Positions 27,195 to 37,472 are shown, counted from the first letter of the stretch. The stretch: DNA of 64,000 nt from Nostoc linckia z4 (GCF_002608075.1 NZ_LAHA01000022.1:1-64000), one strand, 5' to 3'. Numbers and translations are program-made. Notes: generated by a model from the letters alone, not told the origin.

Positions 27195-27400
27195 CGAACC
27201 ACAGAGGCGCAGAGAACGCAGAGAAAGAGAGAAAGAAGATTGAGTTGACCCCGCAAAATTTATGGGACAGAGCAGTAGTGGTTTATCGCATTAGTTCTGA
27301 TGGGTAAAGTCATTCTTAATTTTTCTTTCTTTGCGCTCTTTGCGCTCTTTGCGGTTTGTTTATTAACCCAACAAAATTAATGCGATAGACCAGTAGGAGG
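27195..27400. repeat. Repeat-filled gap inside the ABC cluster, including a MITE-like inverted repeat
   Basis: Begins with a GAACCACAGAGGCGCAGAG patch. Then TGGTTTATCGCATTA (27279-27293) and TAATGCGATAGACCA (27378-27392) form a 14/15 inverted repeat enclosing TTTGCGCTCTTTGCG units. Just left, TTATGGGACAGAGCAGTAG resembles the right end of the element at 40614-40734. Confidence 0.7.
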
Positions 27401-27439
27401 ATGGATTCTTCATTTTGAATTTTGAATTGTTTGTCTCCC

Positions 27440-28324
27440 TCATCCTTTGACAGCACCAGCAGTAAGACCTTGGACAATTCGGCGCTGGAAAAACAAAACT
27501 AATATAACTAGGGGAAATGTCCCCACAACGGTAGCAGCAGCGATGGCACCATAGGGAATTTCAAATACTGTCGCACCACCTAACTGAGCCGCAGCAACGG
27601 GAATCGTCTTTAATTCTTCGCGGGTCATAAACGTCAAAGCGAAGATAAACTCGTTCCAGGCAAAAATAAAAGTGAGAATTCCAGTAGTCACTAAGGCGGG
27701 GAGGGTCATGGGTAGTACGATTTGCCACAATAGTTGCAAAGTGTTGTAGCCATCGACCCTTGCAGAATCTTCTAAGTCTTTGGGCAATTGTTCAAAAAAA
27801 CTTTTGAGTACTAGAATTGTCAGTGGTAAATTGATGGCAGTGTAGGGTATAATCAGCGCCAGATAGTTGTTGCCCAATCTCAGGGCTTGGATAATTTCTA
27901 ATAATCCCAAGAATAAAAGAATTCCAGGAAATAAAGTCACAATGAGAATGCTCGCCAGGATAACTCGTTGTCCCCAAGGGCGTAACCGTGCCAAGGCATA
28001 AGCAGCAGGCGCTCCAATCGCTAAAGCCAAAGCTGTAGAAGTAATCGAGACAAAAGCGCTGTTAAAGATATAGCGCCAAAATGGACGGCGGGCGAATAAT
28101 TCAGTGTAGTGACTAAAAGTGAATCTTGTAGGGAAATAGACAGTAGGAACGGCGGCAATATCATCGTTAACTTTAAACGAAGTTAGCAATTGCCACAGGG
28201 CTGGCGCTAGACTGAATAGCATTACTAATACAATTGCTATGAAAAGCAAGATTTTTTTCAGAGAAAATTTAGTTTTCTCTGTTGCTGTGGAAGTTGTTGA
28301 AACTGCTTGTGGTGTTGAACTCAT
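27440..28324 (-). CDS. Carbohydrate ABC transporter permease (MalG type)
   Basis: Encodes 294 residues with six membrane spans. Residues 1-20 are Ser/Thr-rich and cytoplasmic. The coupling motif for the ATPase (EAA loop) reads EDSARVDGYNTLQLLWQIVLPMTLPAL, followed by FIFAWNEFIFALTF, typical of the inner permease subunit of CUT1 importers. It begins three bases after the stop of the MalF-type gene, so the two are translationally linked. Confidence 0.92.
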   Translation of the reverse strand: MSSTPQAVSTTSTATEKTKFSLKKILLFIAIVLVMLFSLAPALWQLLTSFKVNDDIAAVPTVYFPTRFTFSHYTELFARRPFWRYIFNSAFVSITSTALALAIGAPAAYALARLRPWGQRVILASILIVTLFPGILLFLGLLEIIQALRLGNNYLALIIPYTAINLPLTILVLKSFFEQLPKDLEDSARVDGYNTLQLLWQIVLPMTLPALVTTGILTFIFAWNEFIFALTFMTREELKTIPVAAAQLGGATVFEIPYGAIAAATVVGTFPLVILVLFFQRRIVQGLTAGAVKG

Positions 28325-28327
28325 GAG

Positions 28328-29239
28328 TTAAATGACTCCTGATGTTTTAGCACGGTATTTGTTCAGCAAGAAAGTAGCGATCGCCACCGCCGCAATTAAT
28401 ATGAGAAATGTCACCACTACTAAGGCTGCTCCATAGCCAAAATCTAAGTAGCGCATCACCGTAGAGTAGATGTACAGGGATACCACTTCAGTAGCACCAC
28501 CAGGGCCACCCCCAGTCATCACAGCAATTAAGTCAAAAATTCCAAAAGCTTGAGCAAATCGAAATAGTACTGCAATTAAAATTTGCGGCAGCAGCAATGG
28601 CAGGGTAATATTGCGGAAGCTTTGCCAAGCATTTGCTCCATCAACAGAATAAGCTTCATAAAGGTCTTTTGATATCGACTGTAAGCCAGCCAACAGCAGA
28701 ATACTAATAAAAGGCGTGGTTTTCCAAACATCAGCAAAAATCGCAGCTAGCATTGCCAGAGTCGGATCTCCTAACCAATTAATTCCGGTTTTAATCAACC
28801 CCAATCGCAGTGGAATGTCGTTGACAATCCCAAATTGGTCGTTAAAAATCCAAGCCCATGCCAAACCAATCAAAGCAGTAGGCAAAGCCCAAGGTAAAAT
28901 AGCGCTCGTCCGTACTATACCCCTTCCAAAAAACTTCTGATTGAGAACCAGAGCAATTCCCAATCCTAACAATAGTTCCGAGAGTACGGATGCTGTTGTG
29001 AACACAGTAGTCGCCCATAAACTCTGCCAGAAACGACCATCTCCCGCCATCCGCACATAATTTTCTAAACCAGAGAATACAGGTTGTAACTCTGTTCCTA
29101 AGTTCTTAGTAAATACACTTAACCAGAATGCTCGTAAAATTGGATAGCCAAAGACAAATAACAACAGCAGCAATGCTGGCGTCAGCAAAATCCAAGCAGT
29201 TCTTTGTTCCCGACTTCGGAGTGTATGCAGATTAGTCAT
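28328..29239 (-). CDS. Carbohydrate ABC transporter permease (MalF/UgpA type)
   Basis: Encodes 303 residues with six membrane spans, the first near 14-35 ([22 protein letters not shown]). The EAA loop reads [27 protein letters not shown]. It pairs with the MalG-type gene directly downstream. A block of GGGCATT heptamers separates it from the upstream binding-protein gene. Confidence 0.92.
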   Translation of the reverse strand: MTNLHTLRSREQRTAWILLTPALLLLLFVFGYPILRAFWLSVFTKNLGTELQPVFSGLENYVRMAGDGRFWQSLWATTVFTTASVLSELLLGLGIALVLNQKFFGRGIVRTSAILPWALPTALIGLAWAWIFNDQFGIVNDIPLRLGLIKTGINWLGDPTLAMLAAIFADVWKTTPFISILLLAGLQSISKDLYEAYSVDGANAWQSFRNITLPLLLPQILIAVLFRFAQAFGIFDLIAVMTGGGPGGATEVVSLYIYSTVMRYLDFGYGAALVVVTFLILIAAVAIATFLLNKYRAKTSGVI

Positions 29240-29248
29240 TAGTTTTTA

Positions 29249-29329
29249 GGCATTGGGCATTGGGCATTGGGCATTGGGCATTGGGCATTGGGCATTGGGC
29301 ATTGGGCATTGGGCATTGGGCATTGGGCA
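29249..29329. repeat. GGGCATT heptamer array (about 11 copies)
   Basis: Eleven nearly perfect head-to-tail copies of GGGCATT lie between the binding-protein and permease genes of one transport cluster. Read in three frames they give [14 protein letters not shown] peptides, which are artefacts. Confidence 0.92.
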
Positions 29330-29390
29330 GAGGGGAAAAACTCAGCTCTCATGCTCCCCACCTCCCCACACTCCCCACCTCCCCAGCCCC

Positions 29391-30707
29391 TCATCCCCTT
29401 CCACTCCCCAGCAGTCGGCGTGTTTCATCGGCAGCAGCTTGCATTGCTGATTCCGGACTGATCCGACCGGATAGGGCGGCGCTGAGATAACGTTGTAAAA
29501 TATCGGATGTTTGGGCGTATTGGGCGATTGGCGATCGCAAAACTGCATTGTCTACGACTTCCAATAACTGCGGATAGTGAGGATATTGGGCAACAATTTC
29601 TGGATTTGTAAACAAATTCCGGCGACTTGGTACATACCCTGCACTCAAAATAAATCGGCGCTGTGCTTCTTCGCTGGTAAAATATTCAATTGCTTTCCAA
29701 GCTTCTTCGGGATGTTTAGAAGATTTAGCAATTCCTATACCCCAGCCTCCCAAACAAGCGGCTCCGGTTTTACCAGGGGCATGAACCATTGGTTTGATAG
29801 CAATTTTCCCTTGGATTGGGGAACCTTTTGCTTGGGCTAAAGGCCATGCATAGGGCCAGCTGCGTAAAAATGCCACTTGCCCACTTTGAAACAAGCGTCG
29901 AGTGTCTTCTTCTTGATAAGTTGTAACTCCTGGTGGAGATACGCCTTGGCTGATGGTACTACGTAAAAACTCAATGGCTTGTAATGTTTCTGGTTTATCC
30001 AGCCCCACTTGAAGGGTGTCGGGATTAACCCAAAAGCCACCAAAGCCTTTAAGGACTTCTGCAAACATCGCTACGAGTCCTTCATACTGGCGACCTTGCC
30101 AAACATAGCCCCAATTCACTTTCTTTTGCTTTTGCAAGACTTGGGAAATCCGCATCAAATCTTCAAAGGTTTCTGGCGGTTGCAATCCTGCTTCTTTGAG
30201 TAAATCTTCCCGGTAGTAAAGCATTCCCACATCGGAACGCATGGGAATTCTGTAGAGCTTGTTCTGGTAACGTCCCCCTTCTACATCCTTTGGTGAAAAT
30301 GCTGTCAATTCCTGCTGGGAAATGCGATCGTCTAGGGGTAGCAACCATCCAGCAGCAGCAAATTTGGATGTCCAGATCGCATCCATATTTACCAAGTCAT
30401 AAGGTGATTCACCTAAGATAAAAGACGAGGTGTACAGGTCTTCAAGTAAATTTGTGGCATTTGGCCCCTCAACTAAGTTAATACGAATGTTTGGGTTCTC
30501 TGTTTCAAAGTCTTTAATCAAACCTTGCTGCCAAGGTTGGGCATCAGGGGCAGTAATTAACATATTTAAGGTAACAGGTTGCTGCGGCAGTGCTACCGAA
30601 GTGAACAACATGATACCTGACAGAATTGTTAAAAAAATCCCTAGATGCAAAAAACTTGGTTTCTGAATAAATTTTTGCAGCTTGTCTATTGGCTTTCGGT
30701 ACAACAT
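29391..30707 (-). CDS. Carbohydrate ABC transporter substrate-binding protein
   Basis: Encodes about 438 residues of the family 1 (maltose/trehalose-type) binding proteins. An N-terminal hydrophobic segment at about 17-42 ([23 protein letters not shown]) is a signal or anchor; no lipobox Cys is present. Two-lobe features: [82 protein letters not shown] and [22 protein letters not shown] 30707 is preferred to TTG 30713. The ligand cannot be read; cyanobacterial homologues serve compatible solutes such as glucosylglycerol, trehalose or sucrose. Confidence 0.9.
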   Translation of the reverse strand: MLYRKPIDKLQKFIQKPSFLHLGIFLTILSGIMLFTSVALPQQPVTLNMLITAPDAQPWQQGLIKDFETENPNIRINLVEGPNATNLLEDLYTSSFILGESPYDLVNMDAIWTSKFAAAGWLLPLDDRISQQELTAFSPKDVEGGRYQNKLYRIPMRSDVGMLYYREDLLKEAGLQPPETFEDLMRISQVLQKQKKVNWGYVWQGRQYEGLVAMFAEVLKGFGGFWVNPDTLQVGLDKPETLQAIEFLRSTISQGVSPPGVTTYQEEDTRRLFQSGQVAFLRSWPYAWPLAQAKGSPIQGKIAIKPMVHAPGKTGAACLGGWGIGIAKSSKHPEEAWKAIEYFTSEEAQRRFILSAGYVPSRRNLFTNPEIVAQYPHYPQLLEVVDNAVLRSPIAQYAQTSDILQRYLSAALSGRISPESAMQAAADETRRLLGSGRG

Positions 30708-30713
30708 TATCAA

Positions 30714-31117
30714 TGTAGCGATCGCTATGTGGTAACAATTATATAGTTATCGTGCGAAGTTAACTGTCTTTACTAACTGTCTGCACGGGGTAACTATTCC
30801 TAGTGTGACTCAGGCAAGAAATACCCATAAAATAAGCTCAAATCTATATATAGAGAGCCTTTGAGTAACTAAATTTCAAATGAAATCTTCATGAAAAACT
30901 CTTAACAAAAGCAAGAAAATTAATCCTGAAATTGGGTAAATCACCATTATTTATTTATGAAAATAAATAAAAATCAATATTTTGTCTAGTTTAGTAGCTC
31001 CAAAACTTTTGTCATGAAAGTGGGGAGTGGGGAATGGGAAAAGACCACTTTCATATAAGGCTTAGAAACTTGCTTCATCTTGATTGCCTTGTCTCAACAA
31101 TAAATATTCACGCCTAC
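30714..31117. other. Intergenic region upstream of the transporter cluster
   Basis: About 400 AT-rich bases. The promoter of the ABC transporter is expected here. A HIP1-type GCGATCGC occurs at about 30718-30725. No tandem repeat or RNA gene was seen. Confidence 0.4.
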
Positions 31118-31681
31118 CTACTGATTCGATGACTGCTCAAGTGAAATATTGGCCGAGTAGATATGCCATCTACGTTGTTGTGGAGTTGAGCCGGGAACGT
31201 TATTGACTCGTCGCAGTTGATAACTACCATGATATCGCTGCACAGTCCCATTGGTTGTGACGGCAGTAATATTCACTGGAATTTCAATATATAACGAACC
31301 TGCTGCTCCTTCTATGGGGCTTGGTTTTCCAACTTTTTCAGCAACAGATACGGTGTTGGCAAAACCTTGCTTAAACTGCTCAAAGGATTGCTTGCTGGCA
31401 GATCCATCTCCATCCCAAGCCAAGTAAGCTTGTTTATATTCTTGACGGGCGATGGCATTGTAATAATCATGAATCACTTGGACGGCTTGTTGTGCCAAGG
31501 ATTGAGAATTGACAGAATTTTCTGTGGGAGAGACTTGTGGGGAAGTTGGATTGGATGTATCTGAAAGATTAACAGATGGTGATTGCGATCGAGCAGAGTT
31601 ATTGTAACCAGTGATAACCATTGCAAGCAGAGTGACTCCAATCGCTGTAAGGTATTTTTTCCAAAAGTTGATTTTTGACAA
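31118..31681 (-). CDS. Predicted exported protein, NTF2-like
   Basis: Encodes 187 residues. TTG start at 31681 with AGGAG seven bases upstream. The signal-type N-terminus is KKYLTAIGVTLLAMVITGY. A Ser/Pro/Thr-rich linker spans residues 30-60. The last ~125 residues (QAVQVIHDYYNAIARQEYKQAYLAWDGDG, then beta strands ending RRWHIYSANISLE) look like an NTF2-type cone fold used as a small periplasmic domain. No enzyme motif is seen. Confidence 0.7.
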   Translation of the reverse strand: MSKINFWKKYLTAIGVTLLAMVITGYNNSARSQSPSVNLSDTSNPTSPQVSPTENSVNSQSLAQQAVQVIHDYYNAIARQEYKQAYLAWDGDGSASKQSFEQFKQGFANTVSVAEKVGKPSPIEGAAGSLYIEIPVNITAVTTNGTVQRYHGSYQLRRVNNVPGSTPQQRRWHIYSANISLEQSSNQ

Positions 31682-32037
31682 AGCTATCTCCTGGCAAACC
31701 TGCTTTTGTAGTTTATAAATTCAGCATACTGTAAATTTATTGGATATAACCATTGACAATTTTGCATGAATATGAATTTGAATTAACCGAGAGTATTTTG
31801 GTATGGTATCAGATCCTTCGTAGTCGTGACAGTTTACGAGAATTGCACATTTGTCAAGAGATTCTGTTTGTAAACTGGTTTTCGCATAGTTTTGACGATT
31901 CCTAAATCTCGATGTTCCTTGTAATTTTTAGACTAATAATTATTTCAGCAGTTCTATAGATAATGCATCCATAATCGACATGTCTTTATTCATAGCTTAG
32001 ACAAGAGTGCAAAAGTACTTTTTATTGTGGGAAATCA

Positions 32038-32156
32038 AGGTACTTCCAAGAAATAAATTAACCAAATAAACGAACCACAGAGACACAGAGAATACAGAGA
32101 AATGAGGAGAGAGTTTTTTCGTCGGTTTTTTGAGTATTTTTTTATTTGGAAGTCCC
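32038..32156. mobile_element. Mini-element E with AGGTACTTCCAAG-type ends, cargo ACCACAGAGACACAGAG
   Basis: Left end AGGTACTTCCAAGAAATAAA, right end TATTTTTTTATTTGGAAGTC plus CCC to 32156. The interior holds GAACCACAGAGACACAGAGA followed by a T-rich half. The ends match the family at 21585, 34858, 37536 and 50601, but the cargo differs. Confidence 0.65.
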
Positions 32157-32350
32157 CAAAGTAAAAATTTTCGTTGGTCAATAGGTGTTTTGATTAATAT
32201 CCAGTAATTATCAAGAATATATCGGGGAATAGAAAAAATAAATTACCTCTATTGAAATTAAAATACTATCTAATTTCTCAGGAATTTTACTGAACCAGTA
32301 AGACAATAAATTTTACTAAGATATACATAAATATTATTAGGATGCAGAAT

Positions 32351-34819
32351 ATGTCAGAACTACCGCTGCTATGCAAAAATTTGAAAGAACAAGTAGAGTG
32401 TATATTACAACTTGTACAGCAAGAGCCAACGCTACGTTCTCAAGATATTACATTTGTACAAACTTCTTTAAATAAGGCAATTTCTCCGAAGTTTGAGATT
32501 GTGTTTGCAGGTGCATTTAGCGCTGGAAAATCAATGCTCATCAATGCACTTTTGGAAAGAGAATTACTATATAGTGCCGAAGGACACGCTACAGGTACAG
32601 AATGCAAAATTGAGTATGCAGAAATAGATAAAGAACGCGTTGTGTTAACTTTTTTGAGTGAAGCAGAAATTCGAGAACAAGCAGTTTTTTTATGTCAGCA
32701 ACTAGGATTTAAAACAGTAGCTAATATCAACCAAGCTGATGTAATTAACTTATTACGTCAAGGTTGCGAAGCAATTATTCAGCAGGAAGGTGGTGAGAGT
32801 AAATCAGAACGTGGAAAACAAGCAAAGGCGTTAATCTTGCTGCTAGAAGGATATATGGCAAACCGCGATCGCATTAACACTGTTAATAATGCTACATATT
32901 CAATGGAGCAATTTCACTTTTCTAACCTCAAGGAAGCCGCTGGATATGCACGTCGCGGTAGCAATAGCGCTGTATTGAAGCGCATAGAATATTATTGCAA
33001 CCATCCTTTGTTACAGGATGGCAACGTGATTATTGATACTCCAGGTATCGACGCGCCAGTGGAGAAAGATGCACAGCTAACCTATGCCAAAATTCAAGAT
33101 CCCGACACTTCGGCGGTGGTATGCGTGCTAAAACCTGCTTCCGCAGGCGATATGACAAAAGAAGAAACAGAACTTTTGGAATTAATGCGGCAAAATGCAG
33201 GAGTACGCGATCGCGTTTTCTATGTCTTCAATCGCATCGACGAAACTTGGTATAATACTCAGCTACGCCAACGATTAGATGATTTAATTAATGGACAGTT
33301 TCGCGATACAAATAGGGTTTATAAAACCAGCGGATTATTGGGATTTTATGGCAGTCAAATTAAACAAACAAGTACAAAAGATAGATTTGGTTTAGATTCT
33401 TTTTTTGCTGAAAGCGTCAAAAGTTTAGATGGTAAAGAAGAAACACCACAATTTGTTTATGCCTTTAACAATTATTGTGTAAATTCTGGAAAATTATCCG
33501 CCACAAAATTCCGTGTTTCTGTTAACGGCTTTGAAACGCCGAATCAAAATTATGTACGCATTTTAGCAGATTGGGGAAACGAACTAATAGAACAGCTAAT
33601 CGAAGATAGTGGAATTGAAGAATTTCGCAGTAGTGTTACTCGTTATTTAATTGAAGAAAAACGCTCGCAGTTATTTAAAAATCTTGCCAACGATTTAGAA
33701 GATGTTTGTATAAAATTGAAAAAACATTACCAAAGTTCGCAACGAAATTTAGATAGTCAGCCCCAAGAAATTGAGACAATGAAGGCGCAGGAATTACAAC
33801 GCCTCAATCAACAACTCCAGCAGATTGGTAAAGACTTTAATCAGCATATTACAGAAGAAATTAACCTCATTATTACTAGTTCCTGTGATGCTTTTGAAAC
33901 AGATTTTAAGCAATTGCAATCACGAATGATTCGCCGTCTAGATGAATTACTAGACACTTTTTCCGTAGCTTATGCTTATCGACGTGCAACAATCAGCCAT
34001 CCTCGCAACGCCACAGCACCTTTACTAGCGATTTTAGTGGAGGCATTTTATTACTTAGCAAATCAATTAGAAGATATTTTAATCGAATCTTCACAACAAA
34101 TAGTAGCAAACTTTTTTCAGCGATTGCTGGAAAAAATTCGTAAATCTGAATATTATCGCCAATTGTATCGCTTATTAGATAATGATGGGGGCATTGAACA
34201 GGAAATTAGAAACTTAGAAAAACGAGTAACTCAAGCAGTAGTAAGTGCAGCTAGTGTAGAGTGCGATCGCTTTGTAAGAGAAAGCCCCAGATTTTACGAC
34301 GAAGGTACTTTTTCTATATATCAATTTCGCCAGACTTTATTACAAACTTCCCAAACTTACGACGCTGAAAGTATCGTCGAAGCAGAACCAGCCATTAGGC
34401 AGTTATTGAAATTAGATTTTGAGCCAAAAGTTTCTCAAACTATTCGCAAATCTTTCCGCCAAACCATCAACCAAATTCTCAAAACTCAGCTAATACCAAT
34501 GGCTGAACAAAAAGCAGATGATATTTTGCAACAGTACCCACAGGCACGTGCATTTTTAGAGAAAACACTAGAACAAGAAGCTGAAGTTAAAATTGCCAAT
34601 AATCGCCGATTATTAAATCTTCTGCAAGCAAATGTAGAAGCATATAATTCAGCAGCTTCTAGTATCAATCTTTGTTTACAGGCAATGCAATTATCTGACC
34701 ATTGTTTGCCTGTAATTGGTGATACTGAATTTATATATTTTTATCCTGAATTATTAAATACAGCCACCAATGGATTTATGATTTCCGATGGATTAATTGA
34801 TGGAGTACAAGAGGTTTAG
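32351..34819 (+). CDS. Bacterial dynamin-like GTPase
   Basis: A large membrane-remodelling GTPase of about 822 residues. GTPase motifs: G1 GAFSAGKS at 54-61, G2 Thr region HATGTE at about 79, G3 DTPGID at 229-234 and G4 NRID at 294-297. Coiled-coil stalk segments follow (KAQELQRLNQQLQQIGKDFNQHITEEINL, about 480-510). A hydrophobic patch near 560-580 (APLLAILVEAFYYLANQL) may be the membrane paddle. Bacterial dynamins act in membrane fusion, repair or phage tolerance; Nostoc BDLP is a precedent, but this sequence looks distinct. ATG 32351 has TTAGGA eight bases upstream and is preferred over ATG 32342. Confidence 0.88.
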   Translation: MSELPLLCKNLKEQVECILQLVQQEPTLRSQDITFVQTSLNKAISPKFEIVFAGAFSAGKSMLINALLERELLYSAEGHATGTECKIEYAEIDKERVVLTFLSEAEIREQAVFLCQQLGFKTVANINQADVINLLRQGCEAIIQQEGGESKSERGKQAKALILLLEGYMANRDRINTVNNATYSMEQFHFSNLKEAAGYARRGSNSAVLKRIEYYCNHPLLQDGNVIIDTPGIDAPVEKDAQLTYAKIQDPDTSAVVCVLKPASAGDMTKEETELLELMRQNAGVRDRVFYVFNRIDETWYNTQLRQRLDDLINGQFRDTNRVYKTSGLLGFYGSQIKQTSTKDRFGLDSFFAESVKSLDGKEETPQFVYAFNNYCVNSGKLSATKFRVSVNGFETPNQNYVRILADWGNELIEQLIEDSGIEEFRSSVTRYLIEEKRSQLFKNLANDLEDVCIKLKKHYQSSQRNLDSQPQEIETMKAQELQRLNQQLQQIGKDFNQHITEEINLIITSSCDAFETDFKQLQSRMIRRLDELLDTFSVAYAYRRATISHPRNATAPLLAILVEAFYYLANQLEDILIESSQQIVANFFQRLLEKIRKSEYYRQLYRLLDNDGGIEQEIRNLEKRVTQAVVSAASVECDRFVRESPRFYDEGTFSIYQFRQTLLQTSQTYDAESIVEAEPAIRQLLKLDFEPKVSQTIRKSFRQTINQILKTQLIPMAEQKADDILQQYPQARAFLEKTLEQEAEVKIANNRRLLNLLQANVEAYNSAASSINLCLQAMQLSDHCLPVIGDTEFIYFYPELLNTATNGFMISDGLIDGVQEV

Positions 34820-34857
34820 CATCAATCAAAAAAACAAAAATTGGGGTTAATATAACT

Positions 34858-35012
34858 AGGGAACTCCAAAAAATAAATTATTTCCGTTAAAACGTTGATT
34901 CTTAACTGTCAACAGTCAAGGCTTAGACTCCCCTCAGCGTTGACCATGAGCGGAGTCTAAGGGTCAACAGTCAACAATCTTCTATGGAATATTTTTTACT
35001 TGAAAGTTCCCT
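34858..35012. mobile_element. Mini-element B with AGGGAACTCCAA-type ends, cargo hairpin plus GTCAACAGTCAA repeats
   Basis: Left end AGGGAACTCCAAAAAATAAA, right end TTTTTTACTTGAAAGTTCCCT. Cargo: TTAGACTCC / GGAGTCTAA hairpin (about 34923-34961) flanked by GTCAACAGTCAA units. A possible ACT duplication flanks it. Confidence 0.7.
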
Positions 35013-35290
35013 ACTGGGAATTATTGCAATGGAGGCAGGTAAATGATTCAGTCGTTACCAATTCCTATTACTGTTAACCAGTTTCTGCCGAACAAATTTT
35101 TCAAGCCGCCAGTTTCCCGATATAGCTGACCCCTAGCTTTAGCTATGCGGTCTGTTCGTGTCCTCCCAATACGGTTCGGTTAAAGGGGAAAGGGCAAAGG
35201 GGAAAGGTTTCAAATACATCCTTTACCCCTTACCCCTTAACCTTTTCCCAGACCACAATGGAAGTTCATACTGCTTATCCGAACCTATTG

Positions 35291-35335
35291 CGTGTCCTCC
35301 GAAGTTTGGATCGGAGGAAGCCTTTGCTCCAACTT
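35291..35335. repeat. Dispersed repeat related to the core of the 1-142 inverted repeat
   Basis: CCTCCGA (35296-35302) and TCGGAGG (35311-35317) form a hairpin. The order CCGAAGTTTGGATCGGAGGA then GCCTTTGCTCCAACTTCTCT parallels CCGAAGTTCTGATGGTCGGA then ACCTCCGCTCAGACTTCTCT at 1962-2001, suggesting one family. Confidence 0.6.
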
Positions 35336-35355
35336 CTCTGGGTGTCCTCTTCAAT

Positions 35356-36375
35356 ATGAAGCGTCGGCAATTTCTCACAACCTGTGGACTAGCTACCTTA
35401 GCTAGCCAAATACCAATACTTACCACTGAAGGTAAGCTATCTCTCAACACCGTCCTCAAACCCCCACGTCTGCAAGTCGGCGACACCGTGGGATTAATTG
35501 CTCCTGCGGGTATCGTTGAGGCCAAAGAAATTCAAGCAGCAGAGAAATCGATTTTACAATTAGGGTTAAAAGTCAAGAAAGGGAAGCATATTTTAGATCG
35601 TTATGGTTATTTAGCGGGTAGAGATAGCGATCGCGCCGATGATGTAAACTCGATGTTTAGCGATCGCTCCATCAAAGGAATAATTGCCATGCGTGGTGGT
35701 TGGGGTTGTAATCGCATTTTACCTTTACTAAACTATTCCCTGATTCGCTCCCATCCCAAAATCCTCATCGGGTATAGCGATATTACTACTTTATTGTTGG
35801 CGATTAATGCTCGCAGTCGGTTGATTACTTTTCACGGCCCCGTAGCCACCTCTACCTGGAATCAGTTTACAGTGGATTACTTCCAGCGCATTTTATTTCA
35901 TGGTGAAGCCGTCACTATGCAAAATTCACACAATAATGAAGTGCGAGTTGAAACAATAGCACCGGGAAAAGCCAGGGGTAAACTTATAGGTGGCAACTTA
36001 TCAGTATTGTCAGCAATGGTAGGTTCGCCTTATCTACCTTCTTGGCACAAAAGTATCTTGTTTATAGAAGAAATTGGTGAGGATGTTTACCGTGTAGATA
36101 GAATGTTAACTCAGTTAAAAACTGCTGGCATCCTTAATCAAATTGCTGGTTTGATATTTGGGCAATGTACCAATTGTAGTCCTGGTGATGAACCATCATT
36201 TACCTTAATCCAAGTCTTGCAAGACCACATACTTCCTTTAGGAATTCCTGCTTGGTACGGTTCAATGATTGGTCACATTAAAGATAAATTTACCTTACCA
36301 ATTGGCACAGAAGTAGAAATAGATGCCAATGTTGGAACAATACGCATGTTAGAATCGGCAGTCAATATCATTTAG
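35356..36375 (+). CDS. Tat-exported LD-carboxypeptidase (peptidase family S66)
   Basis: Trims the terminal D-residue from murein tetrapeptides in cell-wall recycling, or acts like MccF. The start is ATG 35356: MKRRQFLTTCGLATLASQ is a twin-arginine signal (RRxFL), while the 66 codons above it derive from spacer repeats. The 339-residue protein has the family core LQVGDTVGLIAPAGIV, the nucleophile motif ILIGYSDITTLLLAI (Ser), GKLIGGNLSVLSAMVGSPYLP with KSILFIEEIGEDVYRVDRML (Glu), and the late His in MIGHIKDKFTLPIG. All three catalytic residues appear present. E. coli LdcA is cytoplasmic, so the Tat signal implies a periplasmic location here. Confidence 0.9.
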   Translation: MKRRQFLTTCGLATLASQIPILTTEGKLSLNTVLKPPRLQVGDTVGLIAPAGIVEAKEIQAAEKSILQLGLKVKKGKHILDRYGYLAGRDSDRADDVNSMFSDRSIKGIIAMRGGWGCNRILPLLNYSLIRSHPKILIGYSDITTLLLAINARSRLITFHGPVATSTWNQFTVDYFQRILFHGEAVTMQNSHNNEVRVETIAPGKARGKLIGGNLSVLSAMVGSPYLPSWHKSILFIEEIGEDVYRVDRMLTQLKTAGILNQIAGLIFGQCTNCSPGDEPSFTLIQVLQDHILPLGIPAWYGSMIGHIKDKFTLPIGTEVEIDANVGTIRMLESAVNII

Positions 36376-36408
36376 AATTCAGAATTCAGAATTCAGAATT
36401 CAGAATTT
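36375..36408. repeat. GAATTCA tandem repeat
   Basis: About four copies of the octamer AGAATTCA follow directly on the stop codon of the carboxypeptidase gene; the complement occurs at 6245-6292. Confidence 0.85.
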
Positions 36409-36488
36409 ACATCTGATGTAAACTATCCAAATCAAGGAAATATCAAGGATTATGCGCCCTGTAGTAACTAGCAATTGTAACGTCTCTA

Positions 36489-37472
36489 CTATGTTTGCTG
36501 CATTTCAGCATAGGCTTGATAAACACCCTTGACGTTGTACCAATTCAGAAAAATTCTGGCAATTTCTAAAGCTAATTGCGGTTTACCTAAGTTAATTAAC
36601 CATTGCAAAAAGGGAGCCATTGTGCGTTCGTTGAGTGCGCCATTGAGTGAAAGAATACCCCAAAGTAAGCGATGTAGCCAAGTCATTTGAATCATCATTC
36701 GCACTTCCCAAGTAGGGTGTTTTTGATAAAATAAAACTCCCATACGTCCGCGTTCAATTTCTTTGTCAATTAAACTTTTAATTTGTTCTAAATTAAACGG
36801 CGGATGCCAATGATAACCCACAGCTTCGGGACATTTAATGAGTATTAAACCTAATTTTTTAAGCCGCACGCCTAATTCTAAATCTTCCCAGCCATAAAGT
36901 TGAAAGGTAGTATCAAAAAGTCCGGCTTTTTCTAGCCAATGTTTAGGAATTGCGACATTTCCCGTAGCAAAAAAAGCTGCTGAAAAATCTGTGACTTTGT
37001 AGGGTTCAGCCGTTGGATTATCGAAATTGCAAGTATTGATAACTGCGCCGTAAGTGAAAAAGCGATCGCTACCCAATTTCTCTTTTCCCTGCACTAACGC
37101 GTTAGCATGAGCTTGCAGGAAATTTTTTAGCACTACTAAATCGCTATCAATAAAGATAATTGTGTCTCCTAGCGCCTGTTCGACTCCAAAATTCCGCGCT
37201 GCTGCTGGCCCTGCATGATTTTGCTGATACCATCGCACATGGGGAAACTCTTGTTTGTGTGCTGTTAACCACTCCAATGTACCGTCAGTAGAACCATCAT
37301 CTACCAAAACAATCTCGTAATCAGTAACCGAACTTGACTGACTTAATTCTTGTACCTCCAAAGCCCGGAGGCACTTTTCTAAAATCGGCAGACGATTATA
37401 AGTTGGTATCACAACGCTGAAAAACACAGTCTCACCCACAACACATTTATCCATCTCCAGGATAGGACACAT
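36489..37472 (-). CDS. Family 2 glycosyltransferase
   Basis: Transfers a sugar from a nucleotide donor; GT-A fold. After a short N-terminus comes FFSVVIPTYNRLPILEKCLRALE, then IVLVDDGSTDGTLEWL and AGPAAARNFGVEQA, the DxD-type motif IIFIDSDLVVL, and the acceptor-side WEDLELGVRLKKLG (ED motif). The frame runs up to TTG 37520, but ATG 37472 with AGGG upstream, or ATG 37454, is more likely. It is convergent with the carboxypeptidase gene, and a mini-element lies in its upstream region. Acceptor and sugar are unknown. Confidence 0.88.
   Translation of the reverse strand: MCPILEMDKCVVGETVFFSVVIPTYNRLPILEKCLRALEVQELSQSSSVTDYEIVLVDDGSTDGTLEWLTAHKQEFPHVRWYQQNHAGPAAARNFGVEQALGDTIIFIDSDLVVLKNFLQAHANALVQGKEKLGSDRFFTYGAVINTCNFDNPTAEPYKVTDFSAAFFATGNVAIPKHWLEKAGLFDTTFQLYGWEDLELGVRLKKLGLILIKCPEAVGYHWHPPFNLEQIKSLIDKEIERGRMGVLFYQKHPTWEVRMMIQMTWLHRLLWGILSLNGALNERTMAPFLQWLINLGKPQLALEIARIFLNWYNVKGVYQAYAEMQQT

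Noticed and set aside
29253..29490. Three overlapping frames beginning [13 protein letters not shown]
   Set aside because: Translation of GGGCATT heptamers in three phases; the same peptide arises at every such array.
35158..35355. Extended N-terminus for the LD-carboxypeptidase
   Set aside because: The extra 66 codons are GGGGAAAGGG spacer repeat and a hairpin repeat; the Tat signal marks ATG 35356 as the start.
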